Below are positions 17,016-25,071 of a stretch of DNA of 64,000 nucleotides, piece after piece. The DNA is from Pseudomonas sp. Bout1 (GTDB lineage Bacteria > Pseudomonadota > Gammaproteobacteria > Pseudomonadales > Pseudomonadaceae): positions 1,069,001 to 1,133,000 of the forward strand of contig NZ_JAVIWK010000001.1 in assembly GCF_034314165.1 (NCBI RefSeq). Direction: 5' to 3'. The notes under the pieces are model-generated. The model did not search any database. It worked only from the letters and a program-made list of their open reading frames with translations, and had not been told where the DNA came from. Made by a program: the position numbers and the translations under genes. Within the stretch, counting starts at the first letter, position 1; every line of letters begins with the position of its first letter.

Positions 17016-19364
17016 TCAGAACGCGATAGACGTCTGCACATACAGCGTGCGCGGTTCGCCGACGTATTTGCCCTTGTTGTTGTCGTCAAACGAGCGGGTG
17101 TAGTACTGCTTGTTGAAGATGTTTTTCACCCCCACCGCCACGTTCAAATCCGACAGCTGCGGGCCAAAGTCATACGCCGCGCGGCTGCTGAACAGCATGT
17201 AGCCGGGGATGCGTCCGGTGCTGCCGTCGGCACTTTCGGCCTGGGTGTTGGCGTTGTCGGCGAACTGGCTGCTCTGGTAGCTGCTGTCCACGTTCAACTT
17301 CCAGCGGCCTTCGGTGTAACCCACGCCCAGGGTGCCCTTGTGCTTGGAGGAGAAGGGCACGCGGTTGCCTTTGTTCGGGCCGTCCTCGCGGATGGTGGCG
17401 TCGACGTAGGCGTAGGTCGCGTACACATCAAAACCTGCGAGCGCCGGGCTCAAGCCGTCGAGGGCATAGTTGATGCTCGACTCGATACCCTGGTGCCGCG
17501 TTTCGCCACGGGCGATCACCGTGTCGTTGGTCTGGTTGCTGTCGTACTGGTTGTCGAAGTTGATCAGGAACGCGCCGATCTCGGCCCGCAGGGTTCCGTT
17601 GTCGTAACGGGTGCCGAGTTCCCAGGTGCGGGCTTTTTCCGGTTTCACTTCGCCGCTGGTCACGCGGTTGGGCATCTGGCTGTACTGCACGCTGCCGAAC
17701 GAACCTTCGGTGTTGGCGTACAGGTTCCAGTCGTCAGTCAGGTGGTAGAGCACGTTCAGCGCCGGCAGGGCGGTGTTGTAGTCACCCTTGTATTTGACGT
17801 TGCTGAGGTTGTTGGTTTGCTGGGACTCGATCATTTCGTAGCGCACGCCCGGGGTGATGGTCCATTTGCCGATATCAATCCGATCATCGACGAAGAACGC
17901 ATTGGCCTCGGTGCTGCCCCGGGTATCACGGTCGTTGCGGCTGTCGGTGGTGGGCAGTTGCTGGTTGGCGGCAATCGGCGTGCGGTAGCGCATTTCGTGG
18001 CCGGCTTCGTTGATGTAGCGATAGCCCACGCCGACTTCGTGGCTGGTGGGGCCGAGGTCGAAGCCTTGGGCGAAGCGGGTTTCCAGGCCGCGTACCCAGT
18101 ACTCGCGTGGCGACAGGGAAAGGAAGTTGCCCTGATCGAGGTAACCGCTGCGCAGGGTGGTGGTGAAGAAGCTGTTGACGGTGAATTCCCGGCGATCTTC
18201 CTGGTAGCGGTAGCCGGCGTTGAACATCGTGCGCCGGCCCCAGAACTGGTCGTAGGGGCGGGTGGACTGGTACGGGTCGGCCTTGTAGGCCGCGCTGCTC
18301 AAGCCGCCGGGCATATCGGCCTTGCCTTCGTAGTACTGCGCCATGGCGTTGAAGCTGTTGGCGTCGTCCAGTTGGTATTTGCCCTTGAGGATCAGGTCGT
18401 CGATGCGCGTGTCGCTGTTTTCGCGCCAGTCACCGCCACGGGTGCCGGAATACAGGATCGCACCGCCCAGGCCGTTGTCCGCGGTGCCGCCGGCGAGCAG
18501 GTTGCCGGTGGTCTTGAAGCCATCGTGGCTGGAAGACGGGCTGGTTTCGGTCTGCAAGCCGCCTTTCACCGTGGGCGCGTCGGGAATCGCACGGGTGACG
18601 AAGTTGACGATGCCGCCGACGTTCTGCGGGCCATAACGCACCGCGCCGCCGCCACGTACTACGTCCACCGCGTCCATGTTGCCCATGCTGATGGGCGCAA
18701 ACGACAGCTGCGGCTGACCATACGGCGCGAAAGGTACCGGGATGCCGTCCATCAACACCGTGGAGCGCGAGGCCAGGCGTGGATTAAGCCCGCGAATGCC
18801 GAAGTTCAGCGCCATGTCGTGGCTGCCGGTGCCGTTGTTTTCGGGGGCGTTGACCCCGGGAATGCGGTTGAGCACATCGCGGGCCTGGGTGGCGCCCTGG
18901 CGTTCGAATTCTTCGCGGCGGATCACGTCCCGTGCGCCCGGGTGTTCGAACACGTTGGTTTGTGCGGCATCGCCCAGCCAGTCGCCGACCACATTGGAGG
19001 TGCCCAGCTCAAGGGATGCCGGAGCAACGTTCGCCGGTTGCAGGCTAAAGGCATTGTTGCCCTCGGCACGGGCTTGCAGGCCGGTGCCTTTGAGCAAGGC
19101 ATTCAAGCCTTCTTCAGCGGTGTAGTTGCCCGACAGGCCATGGCTTTGCACGCCGGCGGTCACGTCCGAGCCAAACGAAATCAGCACACCGGCCTCACGG
19201 CCAAATTGGTTCAACGCCGCTTCCAGCGACGTGGGGGCAATGCGGTAGGGCTTGGAGTCGGCCGCCATCACGTAGGGCACGGCGCTGAAACTGAGGCTGG
19301 CCCCCAGCAACAAGTGGCGCAGGGTGCGGGCGAGGGGCGTCAGGCGAGTCGGTTGCTGGGGCAT
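17016..19364 (-). CDS. fecA: TonB-dependent ferric citrate receptor FecA
   Basis: The 782-residue outer-membrane receptor has a signal peptide ending at VMAADS, an STN signalling domain (about residues 40-110, YRIAPTSLEAALNQFGREAG), a plug with NRIPGVNAPENNGTGSHDM and GGGAVRYGPQNVGGIVNF, and a 22-strand barrel ending in the aromatic YVQTSIAF. The plug segments are very close to E. coli FecA, supporting ferric citrate as ligand. The ATG at 19364 has AGGA upstream. It is the last gene of fecI-fecR-fecA and signals to FecR through its STN domain. Confidence 0.92.
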   Translation of the reverse strand: MPQQPTRLTPLARTLRHLLLGASLSFSAVPYVMAADSKPYRIAPTSLEAALNQFGREAGVLISFGSDVTAGVQSHGLSGNYTAEEGLNALLKGTGLQARAEGNNAFSLQPANVAPASLELGTSNVVGDWLGDAAQTNVFEHPGARDVIRREEFERQGATQARDVLNRIPGVNAPENNGTGSHDMALNFGIRGLNPRLASRSTVLMDGIPVPFAPYGQPQLSFAPISMGNMDAVDVVRGGGAVRYGPQNVGGIVNFVTRAIPDAPTVKGGLQTETSPSSSHDGFKTTGNLLAGGTADNGLGGAILYSGTRGGDWRENSDTRIDDLILKGKYQLDDANSFNAMAQYYEGKADMPGGLSSAAYKADPYQSTRPYDQFWGRRTMFNAGYRYQEDRREFTVNSFFTTTLRSGYLDQGNFLSLSPREYWVRGLETRFAQGFDLGPTSHEVGVGYRYINEAGHEMRYRTPIAANQQLPTTDSRNDRDTRGSTEANAFFVDDRIDIGKWTITPGVRYEMIESQQTNNLSNVKYKGDYNTALPALNVLYHLTDDWNLYANTEGSFGSVQYSQMPNRVTSGEVKPEKARTWELGTRYDNGTLRAEIGAFLINFDNQYDSNQTNDTVIARGETRHQGIESSINYALDGLSPALAGFDVYATYAYVDATIREDGPNKGNRVPFSSKHKGTLGVGYTEGRWKLNVDSSYQSSQFADNANTQAESADGSTGRIPGYMLFSSRAAYDFGPQLSDLNVAVGVKNIFNKQYYTRSFDDNNKGKYVGEPRTLYVQTSIAF

Positions 19365-19377
19365 GAAGTGCGGTCCT

Positions 19378-19409
19378 GAGAAGGAAGGATCAAGGTGGCT
19401 TTCCTTCTC
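19378..19409 (-). promoter_or_regulatory. Hairpin in the fecA leader
   Basis: GAGAAGGAA (19378-19386) and TTCCTTCTC (19401-19409) are perfect 9-bp inverted arms with a 14-base loop. They lie 14 bases upstream of the fecA start, next to the Shine-Dalgarno AGGA. It may damp readthrough from fecR or affect fecA translation; the role is a guess. Confidence 0.4.
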
Positions 19410-19454
19410 TGTCACGCGAGGGGTGGAAAACGGCTCACGGGGTTTGAAAATAAT

Positions 19455-20396
19455 TCAGGCGCGGGCTTCAACCGTCACCCAGTAACGGGTAAACCGCCGA
19501 ACCTTGACCGGCAGGCTGACTTGCAGCAGGTCCAGGATTCGCTCGCTGTCGTCCAGCGGGTAGCTGCCGGAGATCAGCAGGTTGGCCACCTGCGGGTCAC
19601 AGTTGAGTTGGCCACGGCGATAACGGCTCAGTTCGGCGAGGAAATCTTCCAGGCGCATGTGGGCTGCCACCAGCATGCCGTCTGCCCAGGCACCGCTGCC
19701 GGCGTCGGTGGGGCGGGCAGTGTCCCAGCCTTTGCGGGTGAAGTTGATTTGGCGGGCGTTCTCGACGGTCAGCGGCAAGCCGTCGTACGTGTTGGGCTTT
19801 ATGTCGACGTGCCCGTCAAACACCGCCAATTGCGTGTGATCGTTGAATTGGCGCACGTTCAGCCGTGCCGCCTGGGCACTGAGCAAGCCTTGCGCGGTGA
19901 CGATGTGCAGCGGGGCGTTGCCGGGTTTGGCGGTCAGCAGGATTTCGCCTTCGAGCAGGCGGATCAACCGTTGTTGGCCATTAAAATGCACATCCACCGC
20001 ACTGCCGGTGTTGAGCTGCAATTGGCTGCCATCGGCCAACTGGACCTTGCGCCGCTGGCCAATGGGGCTGCGATAGTCGGCGGTCAGCGGTGGCAAAACA
20101 TGTTGCTGGCGCAAACCCCAGGCCACAGCCGAACCGGCGCCGAGTATCAGCAGCAGCTTCAAGGCCTGGCGGCGACTGTTGGATTTCGGGGCATTCAACG
20201 CCGCGTGGGCCAGCGGCGATGGCATGCCGTGCAACCGCTGGTTCACTCGCTGGATTTGTTCCCAGGCCCGCTGATGTTCGCTGTGGGCGTCCAGCCATTG
20301 TTGCCAGGCCGCCTGTTTGCGCGGGTTGAGCGGGCCCTGCTGCATTTCCATCAGCCAGTGCACCGCTTGTTCGGCAACCTGCGTTGAGAAACTCAT
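19455..20396 (-). CDS. fecR: FecR anti-sigma/signal transducer
   Basis: The 313-residue inner-membrane protein carries the cytoplasmic anti-sigma region (AVHWLMEMQQ, WQQWLDAHSEHQRAWEQ), one membrane helix near residues 85-102, and a periplasmic FecR domain (DYRSPIGQRRKVQLADGSQL, LNTGSAVDV). It relays receptor occupancy to FecI. Its ATG overlaps the fecI stop by 4 bp, giving translational coupling. The C-terminal region contains the segment that usually contacts the STN domain of FecA. Confidence 0.92.
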   Translation of the reverse strand: MSFSTQVAEQAVHWLMEMQQGPLNPRKQAAWQQWLDAHSEHQRAWEQIQRVNQRLHGMPSPLAHAALNAPKSNSRRQALKLLLILGAGSAVAWGLRQQHVLPPLTADYRSPIGQRRKVQLADGSQLQLNTGSAVDVHFNGQQRLIRLLEGEILLTAKPGNAPLHIVTAQGLLSAQAARLNVRQFNDHTQLAVFDGHVDIKPNTYDGLPLTVENARQINFTRKGWDTARPTDAGSGAWADGMLVAAHMRLEDFLAELSRYRRGQLNCDPQVANLLISGSYPLDDSERILDLLQVSLPVKVRRFTRYWVTVEARA

Positions 20397-20968
20397 AGGG
20401 CGAAGTAGCAGCGCATCGCCGCTTTATTCAGGTGGCGCTTGACCGTGGCGATGGAGATGCCCAGTTCTGCGCCGATTTGCGCGTAGGTCAGGCCGTCGAG
20501 TTGGGACAGCAGGAACGCGCGTTTAACCAGGGGCGCCAGGCCATCCAGCAATTGGTCCAGCTCCATCAGGGTTTGCAGGATGATTGCCCGCTCTTCTTCC
20601 GACGGCGCCACGTGCTCAGGCATTTGCGCCAGGGCGTCGAGGTAGGCGCGTTCCAGGTCCTGGCGGCGGTAGTGGTTGAACAACACGCGCTTGGCGATGG
20701 TGGTGAGGAAGGCGCGCGGTTCGATCAGCGTCGGGGTTTCCCGTGCGGTGAGCACGCGGATGAAGGTGTCCTGGGCCAGGTCCGCGGCGCTTTCCGGGCA
20801 GCCGAGCTTGCGTCGCAACCAGCCGGTAAGCCAGTAGTGATGGTCGTGGTACAGGACTTCGACGGTGTTGGACGGCTGCAACGCGAACACTCCGGCAGCA
20901 TGCGCATGCTTTAGAGAACAAGAATTGTTCGCATTGTAGGGCGCGCAAGCAGGTTCGGCAATTGCCAT
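20393..20968 (-). CDS. fecI: ECF sigma factor FecI
   Basis: This 191-residue extracytoplasmic-function sigma factor has region 2 (LYHDHHYWLTGWLRRKLGC, DLAQDTFIRVL) and region 4 (QLDGLTYAQIGAELGISIAT, VKRHLNKA). It directs polymerase to the fecA promoter when FecR releases or activates it. An about 15-25 residue extension precedes region 2, so a later start is possible, but the ATG at 20968 lies close behind the Fur box. It heads the fecI-fecR-fecA operon. Confidence 0.92.
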   Translation of the reverse strand: MAIAEPACAPYNANNSCSLKHAHAAGVFALQPSNTVEVLYHDHHYWLTGWLRRKLGCPESAADLAQDTFIRVLTARETPTLIEPRAFLTTIAKRVLFNHYRRQDLERAYLDALAQMPEHVAPSEEERAIILQTLMELDQLLDGLAPLVKRAFLLSQLDGLTYAQIGAELGISIATVKRHLNKAAMRCYFAL

Positions 20969-20988
20969 GGAGACGTTCTCTTTTGCTT

Positions 20989-21010
20989 ATGAGAATATTT
21001 ATCATTAATA
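20989..21010. promoter_or_regulatory. Fur box shared by two divergent iron operons
   Basis: TGAGAATATTTATCATTA in an AT-rich stretch resembles the Fur consensus GATAATGATAATCATTATC. It lies 21 bp upstream of fecI on one side and 31 bp upstream of the DUF3649 gene on the other, so one Fur dimer array could repress both under iron sufficiency. Confidence 0.7.
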
Positions 21011-21040
21011 TTGCGCGCTGACGAACCTGGCGCCCTGTGC

Positions 21041-21343
21041 ATGAAACGCAAAACCTCACTTCCCGTTGCTTACCGTGTTGCCGTGACCTCGCGAGTGCTG
21101 GCGGCTGTGGTCGGCGGCTACTTGCTGGCATCCCTGGCCAGCGTGTGCATGACGCTGTGGCTGCCTATCAGCCGCGCCGATGCGGTGATCAGCGGCATGC
21201 TGAGTTCGTTTGTGTTTTATCTGTTGGCGGTGATCTGGTGTTTTGCCTGCCGTACAGCCTGGCGCGCCTGGTTTGGCGTGTTGCTGCCCAGCGCAGTCCT
21301 GGCCACGTTCGCCGGTTTGGCGTACTGGATGGCGCGCACATGA
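21041..21343 (+). CDS. DUF3649 family membrane protein of an iron-uptake operon
   Basis: The 100-residue inner-membrane protein has a positively charged start (MKRKTSLPVAYRVAV) and three hydrophobic helices. It matches the DUF3649 family, which regularly lies next to PepSY and DUF3325 genes in iron-regulated clusters. The ATG at 21041 is preferred to an upstream TTG. Its stop overlaps the PepSY start by 4 bp. The molecular role is unknown; it may be a partner subunit of the PepSY protein. Confidence 0.8.
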   Translation: MKRKTSLPVAYRVAVTSRVLAAVVGGYLLASLASVCMTLWLPISRADAVISGMLSSFVFYLLAVIWCFACRTAWRAWFGVLLPSAVLATFAGLAYWMART

Positions 21344-22914
21344 AAGAGGGCTTTCGGCAGGCCATGGCCTGGCTGCACACCTGGGCCGGGTTGATCTTTG
21401 GCTGGTTGCTGTTTGCGATTTTCCTGACGGGCACCTTGGCGTATTTCAAGGACGAAATTACCCACTGGATGCAGCCTGAAGTTCAGTCTTACCCTCTCGA
21501 TGATGCGCGTAGCCTGGCCGCCGCCCAAACGTATTTGCAGCAACAGGCGCCCAACGCAGCGCGCTGGTTTATCAACGTGCCCAGCCCGCGTGAACCCGGC
21601 CTGTCGGTGATGTGGCAAGACAAGGTCGACCCTGGCAAGCGCGGCAACTTCGTCGAAAAACTCCTCGACCCGGTCACCGGCAGCGAGGTCCACGCGCGGG
21701 AAAGCATGGGCGGTGAGTTCTTTTATCGTTTCCACTTCCAGCTGCAAATGCCGTATCCGTGGGGCCGCTGGCTGTCGACGATTGCGGCAATGGTGATGTT
21801 TGTGGCGTTGATCACCGGGATCATCACCCACAAGAAAATCTTCAAGGACTTCTTCACCTTCCGCCCGCGCAAGGGCCAGCGTTCCTGGCTAGACGGGCAT
21901 AACGCCGTGGCCGTGCTGGTGTTGCCATTCCACCTGATGATCACCTACAGCAGCCTGGTGATTTTCATGAGCATGGTGATGCCGGCGAGCATCCTCGCCT
22001 CTTATGGCAACGACACCCGTGCATTCTTCAATGATGTGTTCCCGGCCACCGACAATGCGCCGGCCCTTGGCCAGCCGGGGCAGTTGTTGCCGCTGGGGCC
22101 CATGTATGAGCAGGCGCGCGAGCAATGGGCCGGTGGGCATGTCGGACGGCTGGTGGTGAATAACCCAGGTGATGTGAACGCCTCGGTCAATGTGTTCCGC
22201 GCCGGCTCGGATCGCGTGGTGCATGACGTTGGCAGCACCGTCTCCTTCAACGGCACCACCGGCGAACTGCTGCGCGTCAGCGGCGAGCAATCACTGCCGG
22301 CGGCCATTGGCGGCAGCTTCTACGGTTTGCACATGGGGCACTTCGCCGGGCCGGTGTTGCGCTGGCTGTATTTCATCTGCGGCCTCGCGGGCACCGCGAT
22401 GATCGGCACCGGGCTGGTGATGTGGCTGGGCAAACGTCAGCTCAAACACGTCAAAAGTGGCGTGATGCCGTTTGAACTGCGGCTGGTGGAAGTGTTGAAC
22501 ATCGCCAGCATGTCCGGCTTGATAATCGCCATCGCCGTATTCTTCTGGGCCAACCGGGTGTTGCCGGCAAGCGTTGCCGGGCGTTCGGACTGGGAAGTAA
22601 ACGCTTTCTTCATCGCCTGGGGCTTGAGCGTTTTACACGCAATCGTGCGCCAGGGCCGACGCGGTTGGGTCGAGCAACTGAGCGTGGGCGCGTTGCTGTT
22701 TATCGGCGTGCCGGTACTCAATGCGTTGACCACTTCGCAGCACTTGGGTGTGTCCCTGGCCCGCGGCGATTGGGCCATGGCCGGCTTCGACCTGACTTGC
22801 CTGTGCAGCGGCGGGTTCCTCGCCTGGGCTGCCTGGAAAATGCAGCACCGCCGCGTTACCCAGCCCAAGGCCGAACGCGCCCGGCCGCTGGCCCTCAAGG
22901 GCGAGGTGAACTGA
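21340..22914 (+). CDS. PepSY-associated transmembrane protein
   Basis: The 524-residue inner-membrane protein has the PepSY_TM plan: helix 1 with AMAWLHTWAGLIFGWLLF, a large periplasmic part containing PepSY-like repeats, helices around MVMFVALITGIITHKKIFKDFF and LRWLYFICGLAGTAMIGTGLVMW, and two more at the C-terminus. Conserved His residues (LHTWAG, GLHMGHFAGP) suggest haem binding. Relatives such as FpvG act as periplasmic siderophore-iron reductases, so ferric reduction is a plausible role. The ATG at 21340 overlaps the previous stop. Confidence 0.87.
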   Translation: MKEGFRQAMAWLHTWAGLIFGWLLFAIFLTGTLAYFKDEITHWMQPEVQSYPLDDARSLAAAQTYLQQQAPNAARWFINVPSPREPGLSVMWQDKVDPGKRGNFVEKLLDPVTGSEVHARESMGGEFFYRFHFQLQMPYPWGRWLSTIAAMVMFVALITGIITHKKIFKDFFTFRPRKGQRSWLDGHNAVAVLVLPFHLMITYSSLVIFMSMVMPASILASYGNDTRAFFNDVFPATDNAPALGQPGQLLPLGPMYEQAREQWAGGHVGRLVVNNPGDVNASVNVFRAGSDRVVHDVGSTVSFNGTTGELLRVSGEQSLPAAIGGSFYGLHMGHFAGPVLRWLYFICGLAGTAMIGTGLVMWLGKRQLKHVKSGVMPFELRLVEVLNIASMSGLIIAIAVFFWANRVLPASVAGRSDWEVNAFFIAWGLSVLHAIVRQGRRGWVEQLSVGALLFIGVPVLNALTTSQHLGVSLARGDWAMAGFDLTCLCSGGFLAWAAWKMQHRRVTQPKAERARPLALKGEVN

Positions 22915-23241
22915 ATGCTTCTCGCGCTGCTGCTGTGTTACGCAGGGTTTACTGCGTTGTGCCTGTCCATGGACAGGCACCATGGCGAACTGCTGCGCAG
23001 TAAACCTTCACCTCGTCGGCGCCTGGGTTTACGTGTGGGCGGTTGGCTGTTGCTGATCGTCTCGATCTGGCCGGCGGTGCTCGCGACCGGTTGGGGCCAG
23101 GGGTTGGTGGAGTGGTGCGCGGTACTGATGCTCAGCGGGTTACTGCTGGTGTTGCTGTTGCCGTATCGGCCAAGGCTGGCCTTGATCCTGGCAGGCGTCG
23201 GCCTGCTGGCCAGTCCGGTTGCGGCCTTCGTGACCCTTTGA
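22915..23241 (+). CDS. DUF3325 family membrane protein
   Basis: The 108-residue protein has three hydrophobic helices and a central basic loop (SKPSPRRRLGLRVGG). It belongs to DUF3325, known mainly as a companion of PepSY_TM and DUF3649 genes. Its start follows the PepSY stop directly (TGA then ATG). It probably forms a membrane complex with the two upstream products. The function is not established. Confidence 0.82.
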   Translation: MLLALLLCYAGFTALCLSMDRHHGELLRSKPSPRRRLGLRVGGWLLLIVSIWPAVLATGWGQGLVEWCAVLMLSGLLLVLLLPYRPRLALILAGVGLLASPVAAFVTL

Positions 23242-23252
23242 GTCCACAGTTG

Positions 23253-23813
23253 ATGATCATCACGCCTCCCGAATCCCAAGAGCAGCACGCCGACGCGGCA
23301 GGTGGACGGGCGCATTTTCTGCAAGTGTTCCTGTCCCAACGCTCACAGATGGAAGCATTGGTGAGTCGCCGTGTAGGTTGCCGTGCGACGGCGGCGGACC
23401 TGGTGCAGGATTTGTTCCTGCGTTTCTGGCGCCGGCCCTTGGTGCAGGTGGAGGAACTCAGCACCTACCTGCTGCGCTGCGCCGGCAATATCGCCATCGA
23501 CCACCTGCGCAGCGAAGGCGCCCGGGTGCGCAGCAGCGAAGGCTGGCTGCCAGAGCAACAAGACAACCAAGGCTCCGAGCCCCAGGCCGCGCTGGAGGCG
23601 GGCAACGATCTGCGCCATGTCGAAGCGGCCCTGCGCAGCTTGCCGGAACGTACCCGGCAGATCTTCCTGCTCAACCGCATCCATGGCTGCAAGTACGCAG
23701 AAATCGCCAAGGCCATGGGCCTGTCCCAAAGTGCCGTGGAAAAACATATGATGCGTGCCCTCGAAGCCTGCAAGGCCAGCCTTCGTGAACCATCGCCAAG
23801 GAAAGCACCGTGA
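23253..23813 (+). CDS. FecI-like ECF sigma factor
   Basis: The 186-residue sigma factor shows region 2 (SRRVGCRATAADLVQDLFLRFW) and region 4 (RIHGCKYAEIAKAMGLSQSA, VEKHMMRAL). The ATG at 23253 was chosen because it places region 2 at the usual distance; the open frame further upstream overlaps the DUF3325 gene. It overlaps the next FecR gene by 4 bp. It likely serves the receptor at 25072, although that receptor lacks a signalling domain. The whole unit from 21041 reads as one operon under the shared Fur box. Confidence 0.9.
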   Translation: MIITPPESQEQHADAAGGRAHFLQVFLSQRSQMEALVSRRVGCRATAADLVQDLFLRFWRRPLVQVEELSTYLLRCAGNIAIDHLRSEGARVRSSEGWLPEQQDNQGSEPQAALEAGNDLRHVEAALRSLPERTRQIFLLNRIHGCKYAEIAKAMGLSQSAVEKHMMRALEACKASLREPSPRKAP

Positions 23814-24799
23814 ATTCTGCTGCCAGCGTCACCCCGACGCCCGACCAGGAACAGGCTGCACTGGCCTGGCTGAGTGTGTTGCACGACCAGCCGAGCAGTG
23901 GCGACCAAGCCACCTTCAGCCATTGGCTGCGAGCCGACCCGGCACATGTCGAGGCCTACGCCCAGGCCCAGGTGCTGTGGGAATTGAGTGAAGTGCCGGC
24001 GAGAACGTTGGCGGATGAGGACGCCCTGGCGTTGCAGGGCTACCTGAACGCGATGAACACCTCCAGGCGTTCCGGGGTGCGGCGCTGGTCCGGCGCGCTG
24101 GCCATGGCCGCTTGCCTGATGCTGATGATTTCGATGGTGGCCGGCTGGCAGCCGTCGCGCTGGGTCGATGATTTTGGCGCTGATTACGTTACCGCTCCGG
24201 GCGAGGTGAAGACCGTCACTCTGGCGGATCAAAGCCAGGTGACCCTGGACGCCGACAGCGCCATTGCGGTGGACTTCAGTCACGGTGAGCGCCATATCCA
24301 GCTGCGCCGTGGCGCCGGATTTTTCAGCGTGACCCACACGGGCCAGTCCTTCGTGGTCGAGGCCGGCAGCGGTGAGGCGCGGGTGCTGGGCACGCAGTTC
24401 GAAGTACGCCTGCAACCGACAGGTGCGCAGGTGACGGTGTTGTCCGGCCGGGTTGGGGTCACGCCGTCCAAGCATGGCCAGCAACAGATTCTCACGGCCG
24501 GCCAGCAAGTGGCCTACGCCGACGGTATTGCCGATGAGCTGCACGCGGTCGACAGCGAATCCCGGCTGGCCTGGCGCGACGGCTGGCTCAACTACTACAA
24601 GACGCCCCTGGCCGATGTGGTGCACGACCTCGGTCGCTACTACCCCGGTCGCATTCTGCTGCTCAACGACGACCTCGGCGCTCGACGTGTCAGCGGCAGT
24701 TTTTCGAGCAAGGACCCCCAAGCAGTCCTCAACGCGCTGCAGGCAGTTTTGGGGTTCGAACAACATTCGCTGCTCGGTCGGATGATTGTGTTGCGCTAG
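23810..24799 (+). CDS. FecR-family anti-sigma/transducer
   Basis: The 329-residue protein begins with the anti-sigma segment (ALAWLSVLHDQPSSGDQATF, WLRADPAHVEAYAQAQ). One membrane helix lies at about residues 93-111 (GALAMAACLMLMISMVAGW). The periplasmic FecR domain (PGEVKTVTLADQSQVTLD) and an STN-like C-terminal domain follow. It starts with GTG inside the sigma gene's stop. It is expected to regulate the upstream sigma factor in response to a receptor signal. The matching receptor is not obvious, because the next one lacks an STN domain. Confidence 0.9.
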   Translation: MNSAASVTPTPDQEQAALAWLSVLHDQPSSGDQATFSHWLRADPAHVEAYAQAQVLWELSEVPARTLADEDALALQGYLNAMNTSRRSGVRRWSGALAMAACLMLMISMVAGWQPSRWVDDFGADYVTAPGEVKTVTLADQSQVTLDADSAIAVDFSHGERHIQLRRGAGFFSVTHTGQSFVVEAGSGEARVLGTQFEVRLQPTGAQVTVLSGRVGVTPSKHGQQQILTAGQQVAYADGIADELHAVDSESRLAWRDGWLNYYKTPLADVVHDLGRYYPGRILLLNDDLGARRVSGSFSSKDPQAVLNALQAVLGFEQHSLLGRMIVLR

Positions 24800-25071
24800 A
24801 TACCTGGCGCTGTGCCTTCTGGCGTAGCGCTGTCATTACTAACACCTTCGCCCCTGCAAAATCACGGCGCCTTCGCGCTGCGCAGTCTTTTGCCCATTCA
24901 TTTAACCTTCATCGCAATCGCCAAAACCTGTAACCAAACCGTTACGTGATGCACGGATGATCCTCGGATTCCTGAGCAGGTGGTCAGGAAGATTGGCGGC
25001 GCTGTTCACCCAGTTCATATCGCCAATATTTCCCCGATAACAACAGACAGATGCATGTAAGGGATCTACTC

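Noticed and set aside
17340..19379. A 679-codon open frame antisense to fecA
   Set aside because: It is a high-GC shadow. The opposite frame has a complete receptor with signal peptide, STN, plug and barrel; the antisense translation is Val/Ala/Gly-rich without recognisable domains.
19365..19454. A FecI-type promoter (GGAAA and TCCTT elements) upstream of fecA
   Set aside because: The elements are present but about 9 bp apart instead of the roughly 17 bp expected, and they form the arms of a hairpin, so the resemblance is probably accidental.
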